A stretch of DNA of 64,000 bases from Prorocentrum cordatum (lineage: Eukaryota; Sar; Dinophyceae; Prorocentrales; Prorocentraceae): positions 176,335 through 240,334 of the forward strand of contig CAUYUJ010015938.1 in assembly GCA_963575745.1 (NCBI GenBank), given 5' to 3'. Below the pieces are notes generated by a model. That model was not told the origin of the DNA. It saw only the letters and a program-made list of their open reading frames with translations, and searched no databases. The translations under genes and the position numbers were made by a program. Below are positions 31,439 to 42,800 of this stretch, piece after piece (positions within the stretch are counted from its first letter, which is position 1; each line of letters opens with the position of its first letter).

Positions 31439-31496
31439 AAGCGGCTCTGCGGGCCTCGCGCAGCTTCGCGGCCGTGGACAGCTGCACCACGGGCGT
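31439..31496 (-). CDS. Metacaspase-like copy 2, C-terminal exon
   Basis: After acceptor ccctgcag: TPVVQLSTAAKLREARRAA. Joined to the previous exon it gives DQTPVVQLS, the QTP-LS tail of metacaspase p10, against EQTPALALS in copy 1. The frame then enters a poly-Gly and low-complexity stretch and stays open to about 30915. The true 3' end (a stop, or another donor leading to copy 1) is not resolved. Confidence 0.68.
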
Positions 31497-33787
31497 CTGC
31501 AGGGCGGAGGAGGCTCCAGGGAGGAAGCACCGGATGGGGTATGTCTCTGGTGGGGTGGGTGTGGGACCTTCCGCCGGAGCTGGCTCATTTCCCCCCGCCC
31601 CCTCCTCCTCCTCTCCCCCATCCTGGCAGAGGAGCGGAAGCGACACAGTGTTCCCGCGCACATGCTGCCACATCTTCCCAAACCAGCAGCAAGACCACCA
31701 CAACCAACACCACCTCCCCCTCCTCCTCCCCCTCCTCCTCCTCCTCCCCTTCTTCTTCTTCGTCTTCTTCTTCGTCTTCTTCTTCGTCCCTCTCCTCCTC
31801 CTCCTCCTCCTCTTCCTCCTCCTCCTCCTCCTCCTCTAAACCCGCCTCCACCCGCTCCGACAGCACATGCTCATTCTCCCTCCCGCGGATCCAAGGGGGG
31901 GGTGATGATTTTCACATTCAAACAAAAAACGGGCCCTGACCAAAACATGCTCGGATCGAAACAAAACCACGAGGCTGGTCTTTAGTCCGTTTTTGGCCTC
32001 GGAGAGGGCCTTATCAGCCCCAAGATAATAATCACACCTGGTAAGACCCCAGTCAATGGATGATTTGAAAACTAGTCATACAGTTCTTGAGATCGATTGT
32101 GAGATCGATGATGAGATCGATCTTCTAATCGATAAAGGACGAGTGTATTGTCGATCGTGAGACCGAGTGGAACCGATTCAATGAGATCGATAGTGACATC
32201 GATCGCGAGATCGCTCGTGCGATCTCTAGTGAGATCGCTTGCGGGACCGATGGCGCGATCGATAAAAATTGGAAATGAGATCGATGCTGAGACCGATCTA
32301 TATGAAGATTGATCAGGAACCTGGGAACCTCGCCGCTCACCGAAATCAGCCCCAAAACCGGGAACCCAGAACCGGGAACACGGAAACCCAGCGTGCGACC
32401 AAAATCGGCGGGATTTTTTTGCAAAATACTTCAACCTCCGCTAGGACCCCTTCAATGCAAGCGCTGATAAGGGGAAAACGACTCGGGGAAAAAATCTGCC
32501 CTGGGCAAATGTTGGGACTTTGGGAGACCGCGTATGGAAAAAAATAGAACACCTCATGCCCAAGGAAGAGTCCTGGACCCCAGGGGCCTTCCCCCGAGAC
32601 CAGCTCTTCCCCCATTTTTTTGCTCGACGGTCCCGTGGCCCGCGGAAGAGGCCGGGGAGCCCGACACGGGCGAACAAATGCAGGACCCGTTTCCCACAGA
32701 ACCCGCAGCATCCGCGCTGGAAACATACTTCTGCTGCAACTAGACCACTCTCTAGAAAACGCGTTTCCTGAACAGGCTCACCCCCCCCCAAAAGTCGGGT
32801 CGACGACGTGAAACACGACGAAAAGGGAACCTATCCCCACACGGGGGGCAGTCGGACAGCGGGGCCAAGGCTTGCCCAGCGGAGTCGGGGACAGGTCCAA
32901 CAATGCGGAATGGCGACGTGGGTTCTGGTTTGGGCTGTGATGCACTAGCACGCCCCCCGAGCAGCCCGGGGCGGTCTCAACGCCGAAACCATGGAGCGCG
33001 GCTCGCCCCAGGAGGGTCGCCGGAAGCGGCGCCAGGGTGTTGATGATGGGCCGACGTTCCACCACCAATACCGTATGTAGGGGAGGAGGGAAGAGCAGGA
33101 GGAGGGACACCCATCCAGAGGAGGGGAGGTCCGAGGTCCACCAGCACGCCGCGAGCACGCGCGCGAGCGGGCGTGGGCGTTCCTGCGGGCTCTGGCTGCG
33201 CAGGACCGCAAGGACACAAGCCGCCGCCGCCACCAGAGCACGGCAAGATTGACAGAAAAGGCGACTTCGAATTTTAGGAGGAGGGAGGAGGAGGATGGGG
33301 GGGAGAGCGGGGAACTACGCAAGACCGAGACCCCGAGACAGCCTTTGGACATTCGAGCTTCTCCTGGCTCCAACCCTCCGCCTTGCCGCGAAAAAAGGCT
33401 AAGGGTGTGCTCGGGGGTAAAGCATCGAGGACTACTGGCACGGAAAAAGATGAAGCGTGCTATGCATCAAATCAATAGCTAGGACCTGGGACAGCAAGCG
33501 TTCACGAGATACCGAAGAGAAAAGGTGAGGAAGGAAGGTGGCCAAGTCCGTCTCGCCATGGTCGCCAGAAAGCCACGGTCGAACTCTTTGGGCCGCTTCT
33601 CGCAGGACGGGACAAGCTGCATAGCGTCTAAGGTCATCACCCCCACTCTCACAACAACATGGAAAAAACTTGGGCTCCCGGACGATATCGGCGCGTAGTA
33701 TTTCAGCTGTTAAATCAACTCTTGGGGCAGGCGGACATCACAGAGCTGGGGAAATATTTGGAGGCAACATGTATCCGTTTATATATT

Positions 33788-33822
<35 letters not shown>

Positions 33823-36800
33823 GCAGAAGGGTATCATGTTTGGGGCCGCGGGGCCAACATGTCTTGGGTGGGGGTGGGGGTCATTCTAAGGTCCTGGTTA
33901 AGCATCTTTGTGCTGGTGGCCTGAACTTGTTTCCACTGGCAGGTGATCGGACGGTGCACCCTGGAAAACTCGTCATACAGGTTCCACGTCCTCAGGCAGG
34001 GGCTGTGCTTGCCGCGCGGGCTCCACCGCCACGCAATGCACACTTCGTCGCTCTCTGCGAAGCTGGCCAGCTCTTGCTTCAGCACATGGGACCGAGGGCC
34101 TTTCACAGCAGCACGGAACAGCGAGGTATGGGCGACGATATAGAGACGACGAACCTGCACATTGTGATCCCGATCCTTCAACTGGAAGAGAGTCTCTGGA
34201 GGGGAGCTGAAACGCGGGGAGTTGGGCAACCTCTGGAGACATTTTCCGCAAGAGCTACCCACTTCGGAGGTTCCCCATCTGCGCAACGCGACTGATGACA
34301 GGAAGGCCAAACATGTTATTAGCGGCGATGCTGTGCGACAAGCCCTATCCAAGCTGCTTGACCTGGAGGGTTTTTTAATGAGCGTGTTGATCACCTGCCT
34401 CCAAGACGCATCTGAACCCCCAGTGCCAATGTAAAGCCCAAGATATTTTCTGGCGGCCAGGGTCGCGATCTCAGAGACGTCGACCCCCAACTCAAGAAAC
34501 TCCTGAACGACAGACACACAGAAGCCGGGGCTCGGGATCACGAGCACGCACTCGCTTCTATTCAGGACTAGACCAGCAAAGCGCCCAGCAAATGCAAGAT
34601 CGCAGAAGGCGCGAGGAAGAGCAATGAGAAGGTCCTGGCACGCCACTCCGATGCCATCCGCGGAGGCCCCCCAAGACGGTCGGAAGCCCCGAACGAATCA
34701 GCCTGAAGCGCTTCAGGAACGGGTTGATGCAGATGCAAGGAATAAGGCCCGAAATCGGACACCCTTCTTTAACGCCTCGTTCCACTAATGCAGAGATTTG
34801 CAGTGCTCATTCTGATGTGAATGGAAATTTTCACACGCACGCATGGAAATACTCATTATCATATTGAAGTAATAGGGAGCGGACGGCACGTCAAACATGT
34901 CGAGGAAGGTTTAAACCTTCGAGCTCTCCCCAAAATAAAGTCGCGGACGACGCTGGGGAACGCCGCCTTTATGTCGAGGAGGGCCGCGCCGCGCCCCGGG
35001 CTGATATCCATTATCGCCACTCGCGACGTCGCAGCATCGAGCAAGAACAGGCTGTCTAACAACTGACGGCCTTTGACGAACCCCTTTTTCCGGCACTTCT
35101 CCGCAGTGTCCTTCCACTGCCGTGTTGAGAGCGAAACCGGCGCAGCTGGTGACGGACTTGTTGTCGGCGTTGCTCGCCTCTCGCAGGCGGGCGCGCGGGC
35201 CTGGGGGTCGGCTCCGCCAGGGCACTCCTTCGGGAAGAAGGCGCCACGGGACGCGTTGAAGTCGCCTGGCAACTGGCCAGTGATCATGGGGCGCTCGCAC
35301 AGGCGGAATGCACTGCCCTGACCTATGTCACCAGCAGCTTTCCACGCGGCGTCGGGGGCCCCATCGGGCCCTAGAGACGCGCCCTTGTTCCGCCCCAAGA
35401 TGTCCTGGAACTTGGCCTCTTGGAACGACCCAGGGAAACCGAGAACCATCCTGAGCAAGATACTCCACGGGGTCGGCGGGGATGGAGTCAATATCCTGAC
35501 ACGCAGCTTTACCACCTGGAGTAGGAGCAGTGGCATACCTGAACACCTCCCCCCAATGTTCGGCAAGTTGTTTGGCGCATTCACTGCCGTCGTCGAAGTG
35601 CTGGCCACTGGGACTGGTGACCTGCGCCAAAATGACACGACCACCAGTGGCTCTCCAAGCTCGTGGGATTCGCCGCGCTCGCTGGATAGCCGCAGCGCAC
35701 TTCTGGGTAGCGGCGTCCGCGGTAGACACTACACCCTCTCTGGGCAGCAGCTTCGCGCCGTTCGCAGAGCTTGCGCGTGCGAGCGGCGAGGTGCAAGTCG
35801 AAAGCATGGCGACCGGTCCGCGCGCAAAACTCAGAATCGAAAACGCTCCCAGGGAGCTGCAACCACGAACTGCCTTCCGAGCCTCATGGAACCCCCCCGA
35901 CCGAAAATCGCGCATAAGCTTATTAGTGCAACAGGCGATGTTATCCCCCAAGCTGTCGGCACCTTTTTTGCAGATGTTTCCACGAACCTGGCGAGCAGCA
36001 CAATGGCAATTTCACATTCACGGCGCGCAGCTGGCCGACGAGCGCGTCACCTAGCACGTCTAGAACGAGCATGTCGGTAACCGTAAAAGCGAAAACCTCG
36101 CGCTTTGCAACCCAGTCGGCAATCGGGGTAGGCCCAGAGGGAGACCACGGACGTAGGGCGACGACGACGGGGGCGTGATCGGAGGGTTGCTGGAGGTCGG
36201 AGGCGGGCCACGCGACGCCAGTCCTGGGGCGAGCATCTCAAGTCCTGAGCGGGAAGGCTGCAATATGTTCGATCCAGCTGGCCGTGGTGCCACCCAGAGC
36301 CCCGGGACAACCGGCGCGCATCGCCGCCCTGCAGGATCTCACCCAGGAAGGGGAAGGAGGAGAAGACGGAGGCGAGGCGGTTGGTGGCTGGCCCATCACG
36401 GCCAGACGACGCACTCACCCGAGACCCCCCGATCTCTAAGAAGGTAACGTCCCCAAGCATAATCAAGTTGGCTTTCTGTGGGTCCAACGTGCGTTTGATA
36501 TTCGCGAAGATGCCGCGCAGCTCGCGGGCGCTCCGCACTGGGTCCAACTGCGCATTCTTGTGCGACAGCGAGCCTCGGAAGCCCTGCAAGTGCAACGCGC
36601 TGACGCGGCCAGGGGTGACGTGCTTAAATCAGCAACCTCCCATTTTGCAAGACACTGGTTAGAGACAAGAAGCAAGCTGCCGCCGACTGACGGCGAGTCA
36701 CAGAATGTTCCAAACGCACGGTGCGATCGAATTTCACGTTTGATACGTGGCATGTCTCCCTCCCCTCCGCGCGACCCCTGAATCCCAAAGACCTGGGGGC

Positions 36801-39800
36801 GGCGAATCAGAGAACGAACATGGTCGGCCCCACGTCGGAAGCTGGCTTGATTCGAACGAACAGAACCGATAATCGTCTGGATATTTCATGAGCAGGTGCC
36901 AAACTGGCAGTCGGGGAGATGCGGAAACTCGCGATTGGAAGAGGAGGTGGAAGAAGAGGGATCTGACGTGCAGCTAGCAGAAAATACTACAATATGCAAG
37001 GGACGGCGGCAGCAAAGCAGCAACCGCGAGATCATTGCCCTCGCAAGCCCCCTCTCGCGGACCGCGGGTATCACTTGCAGGGTGCACTGGGCCCTCCCTC
37101 CGTGACCGGCTCAACGGACGAGGCTGGCCCCCCTCCAGCTCAGCGACGACGTCAGCAGCTGCAGCGTGCACGCGGAAGTGCCCTGGGGGAACGTCCTAGC
37201 GCTCCAGCTGGGCAGCGGTGTAGGCGGCGTTGAAGCGGCGCTGGATCTCGTCGGCGTTGAAGTTCCACAAGTTGAGCTCCTCCTGGACGGCGACGCGCTC
37301 CCCGACGTGAGCCGAACGCTTCGCAGTCTTCACGATGGTGTAGATGCCGCGAGGCGTGACGGGCATCACTTTACCTTTGAATCCGTTCACTCCTCGCTTG
37401 CACTCGCATGTGCACTCAGGGTGCGCCTTCAGGCGGCCCAAGGTCGGCTGGTAGACACGACTGATCTGGCGCTGGCGGTCGCGAGCGTCGAGCGGCAGAT
37501 CTTGACGGATGCGTAGCTACTGAACGTGAACATCTCTCGGATCGCTCCAATGGAGCGAAGCAACATTCACAATTTCTGAGAACTGGTGGGCAGCAGCCAG
37601 GTCCTGAACACCAGCTTGTAGTTCTGAGCGGCCTTGTGAAAGATCGGCTCTACGTCCTGCAACAGAATCTGGTTGGCGTTCAAGAGATGTTGGCAGTGCG
37701 CCTCGCGCGCCGTCTGGTGCACAGGGCGGGGGAAGGTGCCCGCGAACCGCACGAGCGGGTTGGTCGGCGCCTGGCCTCCTCCACGCGGCTGCGGCACAGT
37801 GCTCGGCCCTGTGCGTGTCGACGCAAAACTGGCACCACTCGATGGAGGCTCCTTCAACTCATTCGGCTCTTGCTTGATGCCCTCGAGCTGGACATCTATG
37901 GCGGCGGCAACGGCTTCAGTGACAGTCTTCTGGCACACGCGCTCCACCTCGGTCAACCGAGTGTGGACGCTGCGCGGGTTGGAGTCGTGCGTCTGCAATG
38001 CGGATCGGAAATCGCGAATCTCCAGAATCATGGACTGCTCCATCTTCGCGATGCCTGCATTCATGCCACGAACCTCTGCCAGCAGATCTTTCATCCAGAA
38101 CGGCGGGCCTTGACTCCCACCACGGGCGCTCGCGTCACTGCCGCCACTGCGGCTGCGACTGTCGCGCCTTTCATCTGACGAACTGTTCCGAACACTGTGG
38201 GCTCGGCGGTCACGTTGGCGACGTCCTCCGTGACGGGCTGAGGCTGTACTCCATGTCGGCGCGAGACTTCTCAGCGCGGGTCTTGCGAGCAGAGCGGCAA
38301 CCACTGAAACGATGGGGACGGCGGCAGTACACACAGACAACATGTGTGACTACAGCGGGCAGTAAAAAGGGAACTGCACGTGCCTTGCTCGGGCGAGCAC
38401 CTGTGGTCACGAGCTTCGGGGGCCCACCTCGGCACCTTGAGCCAGAATGGCTTGAGCCAAAATGGCTTGAGTCAAAATAGCTACGGAGGGAGGAAGAGGA
38501 GGAGGAGGAGCAGGAGGAGAAGGAAGAAGAAGAAGAGCACCTCCCCATCCTCCCTTCCCTTCCGTCCTACCCATGGTGCTGGTGGTGGTAGTGGTGGCGG
38601 AGAAGCGGCCCACCAGCTGAGACCGCACCAGACCTCGCGGGTGGACTGTGGAGGCCAGCTGGGGCTGCCTGGGGGCATTGCCTGTGCGCGGATCGGAGCC
38701 TTGCCCTGCGCGATCCGCTCGGGCCTCCCGGCCCCCGGAGACGCAGCCAAGGGCCCCCGACCGCGGGCGCCCGCCTCCGCGCCGCCGCCGCGGCGCGGCG
38801 GCAAGAACCTGCCGTGCTGCCCCTCCTCCTGCGCTGAGGCACGCTGCGAAGCGCGCAAGCCGCCTCTGCTGACGGCCCAGGGGGCCCCGCGAGGGTAAGG
38901 GCCCCCGATCGTGGGCGCCCGCCCCCGCGCCGCCGCCGCGACGGCGGCGGCGAGAGCCTGCCGTGCTGCCCCTCCTCCTGTGCCGAGGCACGCCGCGAAG
39001 CGCGCAAAGTCGCCTCTGCGGACGGCCCAGGGGGCCCCGCGGGGGTCCCCCCAGGGGCCGAACGTCGGCGAAAGGCAGGAGCGCAACACACCAGCCGTCC
39101 TGCGTGCTGTCACGACTCCAGAGGGTCTGGGCCCTCAACGTCCTCATTCCTCTGGGCGGGTGGTAGTAGGGGGGGGGGGGGGGGGCCTACAGAGGGGGGT
39201 ACAGAAAAAAGGGCCCCAAAGGGCCGGCGGAGGAGGAGGAGGAGGAGGAGGAGGAGGAGGAGGAGGAGGAGGAGGAGGAGGAGGAGGAGGAGGAGGGAGG
39301 GGGAGGGAGGGAGGGAGGGGAGGGGCGCGCGGACCGCACGCCACCAGCAAGAGGCAAGCCTCGAGCTGGTGGTCCAGTTCAGGCATAGCCCAGCACACGC
39401 AAGGGCGTGGGCCGAGCGAGAGGGCCGCCCCGCCTGCCTGGCCTCGTCGCACACCAGCCTCCTCAGCGCCGAGAGCACCAGGAAGATGCACGCGTATGCG
39501 GCGGGGGAGGGGGAGGCGACGGGCGACAGACTACAAGGGCAGCCCAAGAAAAACCAAACGAGTTTAGTCAGAACCCGAGCTCGCTCCATCAGGAGCAGGT
39601 TCGGGCCCACGGGCCGCTTCCAGCAGCCTCAAAGAAGCGGAAGCACGGCGGAGCTCCGCGCGGTCATCGTCGCGCTCAGCGGCGCCAGCAATCTTCACGC
39701 CCGTTCTGGGGTGACACCCACGCTCCAGCCGCCGAATGGACATTCTCTGATTGGCAGCTGTGCTCGGGACTTTGGATCTCCCCTGGCATTGCTGCGTGAG

Positions 39801-42800
39801 GTTTCGCAGCGAGCTGAGAGAGCCATGAGCCCCGCACAGCTTGCAACAGTACACATGCAGATGACGAAAAACGTCGCGCCCAAGGTCCCGAAAAACAGAA
39901 AACTCGTCCGACGGCTCGGGCTCAGCCACAGGAGTCGGGGGACCTTGGACCTCATCAGTGCACACACGCTGAGCTTCGTCAGCAGCAGCCAGAGCAACCC
40001 TCGCCGCTTCCAGCTGCGCGGGCCTAAACGCAGCCCCAAACTCACGAAACCACTGGTCGCGCACGTGTCGCTGGATCGGTGATGGTAAACAGTCACGATT
40101 GTCTCTACTCGTGAGCAGGCTCTTAAGTGACTCCAACGTGCGAGCGACACGGCCACAGCTCCTGCACTTATAGGTGCTGGTGGCCTCACAGCGAAACAAC
40201 ACATGGCTAGTGACCGTGACCTTAGGAGGGGCAGGGGCTCTCAAGAGGCGGAGGGAACGATCAGGGTCAACTTGCGTCCATGTGCCAGACTCGAGCAACC
40301 GTTGAGCAGCCCATGCAATGAACCGCACCGTGGATTTATGATATTTTAAATCCCCTGACACAGCTGCGCAAAAACCCTCAGCCAGCGTGTGAGAGCTGGC
40401 CCCTAGTTTGGCGAAGAAGTCAGCCCACAGATTCCCAGCCCAACTTTTGACACACAGACCACGCTCCAACACGTCATCGAAACTCAGATGGGCTGGGAAC
40501 CAAGAAAACTGGGGGTGATTAGACTTAAGATCAAATATGGACCTCCAGATCGAGGCATGCTTGGACATGCCTTGGGAAAGATGCTGGCTCCAAGAATTGC
40601 CTTCTCGCACAACAGCCTGGAGGTCCGATACAATACTCTGATGCTGCGGGTGAAAAGCCAGACCCTGCCGCACAGCCCAGCGTTCTGCACGACCTATGGC
40701 CTGACGCTCACCTGGGAGCGCTCCATATACGGCCCTCAGGGGAAGCAGACAATCAAATAACTGCACAACGCCCCAACCAGCTCTGGAGACCTCTGGGACC
40801 CCAGAGTGATAGCAACTACCATCAGTGAAAGACTGAGGGCCCCAGGACCCAGAGACGTCCCCAAACTCAAAAACAGGTGGGTTGGCTAGCGGAGCGGGAA
40901 TATTGGTGGGCAAGGGAGGAATGCCATAAGTTAAATAATTAGAGTGCACATCGGGCTCCCCAGTTATAGAGGCCCGAGACTGGATCAACACGCGCCTATG
41001 CCTAGCCAGGGCCTCAGGGACCTCGTCACCCAAAGCGTCAACCCCGTCGTCGGTGATGAACTTAGAGCAGGCATACCACACGTGTCCGTACGTGCCTTGA
41101 GGAGCGGAGCAGGCGAGGCACTCAGGTAGTACATCATATTGCAGAGCAGATAGTGCAGCAGGTAGCGGAACCACATTCCCCCAGACGGCAGCAAGGGCCC
41201 CAAGAGCCCGCTGGTCTTTTACGGCACGTATACCATTACGTAGTGCACGAAACCAAGGCTCCCCTTCTGGAGGGTCAGTGTTATAGAGGTGCTGCTGCAA
41301 CCGACGTATCTGCCACCGCTGCACCCCTTCGATAATCGCAATTCGCACATCACTGGGACACACCACCAGCAGCGAAATATCTGTACCAAGATCGCTGCGA
41401 AAAGTGTGGGCATTGACCATCGTCCAGCCTATGCGAAGCAGGCTGAGCCACACCGCCGACAGCGGACCTCGAGCCTGCTGCCAAGTAGGGTTGTCGGACA
41501 TGATGTCTCTCAAACAGGTCCACGCACGTTGAAGTCTCGACAACTGAACTCTTCCGTCCCAGACGAACGTGGCGAACTTGACACACACACAAGTAGTGGA
41601 GTCGTAGATCGGGTCGTATAGCGGATCGGCCTGCGTCAGCAGATACGAGGTGATGCCACCGTGCTGCTTGGCACCTGCGATCGTAGCCGCAAGCTGCCTC
41701 AAATACTTCAGCGCAGTGTCTGAGATGCCCGACACGGAACCACCGTGCCCAGCCGTTGGGAAAGCTCCAGTCCTCCAAAGTCGGGTTGCACGCTTGCCAG
41801 TTGCATGTTTCAGTGCAACGAACTTGTCACGACGACATTTGAGAGCATGTAGCCTTTTCTTCTCCTGCGTGCGAACAACCCGACCAGCAGCTAATTCATG
41901 CCCGAGATTTCTCATCCATTTACGAACAGGTAGATGCAGCCGAATAGCCATCTTCGAGAAAACCTTCCGAGCAACTTTGTTCCCTGCTATGAGCCCCGAC
42001 TTTTTGACATGGGAGTGAAGCCCGAGAACCTTGGCATCTTCGGTGAACACTTTCACAGCACGCTCCAGGAAACGCACATCACGAGGATCCGAGGTGACGA
42101 GCTGAATCGAGATGTCGTCGACGAGGGCTCTCGGTGTTATACAGGGCGAAATGTCATTGAGTCTACGCACAGCACGCAGCGTGAGAAGGAAAAGCATGCC
42201 TGTCGCATGATTGCACCCAGCGAGGATGCCTTGATGCGAACAGAACTGCAGCGACAAGCTGCCGAAAGCTCGAAGACGCCGTGGCTGCCTGTACAGATCC
42301 ACCAGCATCCAAGCTAGCCGCATTGGAAAGTGCAACGCTTCAGCCTCTTTCAACAGCTGCTCCGAGTGAACCATTTCGAAGCATTTGATCATGTCTAAGA
42401 GGACAGATATTGAAATATCACCGACTAGCGCAGCCATTTCGGCAGCAATGTTGTGGGCAAACGCACTGTCTGAGGAACTGTGCCCACGACGAGTACCCCA
42501 AACAGCGTGGCAGTCATTACGCTCTTGCCAGTCGAAGGTGATGGGCTTGCGAACTTTGCCCCAAACACGGCACAGCAACGAGACAAGAGCGATCAGACGA
42601 GTCCCACCATCTGGTTTGGCAAGACGGCACATCTCGTTACATACGCGCTCTCTAGGCCAGGCTAAATGCAGCTCGCACAGGTTAAAGAGTTCAGCAATCG
42701 CCGAGAAGGCCGGCCTAGGCAAATGGATTAAAGCTCTCGGATGAATACCCATCATGCCTCCAGCAGTGCGAATGGGGTAAGTGTGAACGGCATCCTCCAC

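Larger units (their letters stand above)
33834..38487 (-). mobile_element. LINE-1: decayed non-LTR retrotransposon with spliced-leader relics
   Basis: Read on the minus strand, the order is: three spliced-leader remnants (38487-38436), ORF1 with a zinc knuckle and coiled coil (about 38350-37196), AP-endonuclease fragments (about 36600-36170) and reverse transcriptase (about 35650-33834). Frameshifts and at least one in-frame TGA break every domain, so the copy is dead. It lies inside intron 10 of the copy 2 gene, in the same orientation. A (TA)n run at about 33785-33822 lies just past its 3' end. Confidence 0.8.

Noticed and set aside
37196-38343. Reading LINE-1 ORF1 as a host gene
   Set aside because: Position directly after the leader relics and before endonuclease and RT on the same strand fits ORF1 better.
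38560-39110. GC-rich duplicated block with long frames on both strands
   Set aside because: A tandem duplication of about 147 bp explains the repeated protein-like patterns; all frames look alike in composition.
39110-39610. Frame with FLVLSALRRLVCDEARQAG downstream of LINE-2
   Set aside because: No splice support, no match to the missing metacaspase parts, and it runs into a GGA tract; probably LINE-2 3' region or intron.
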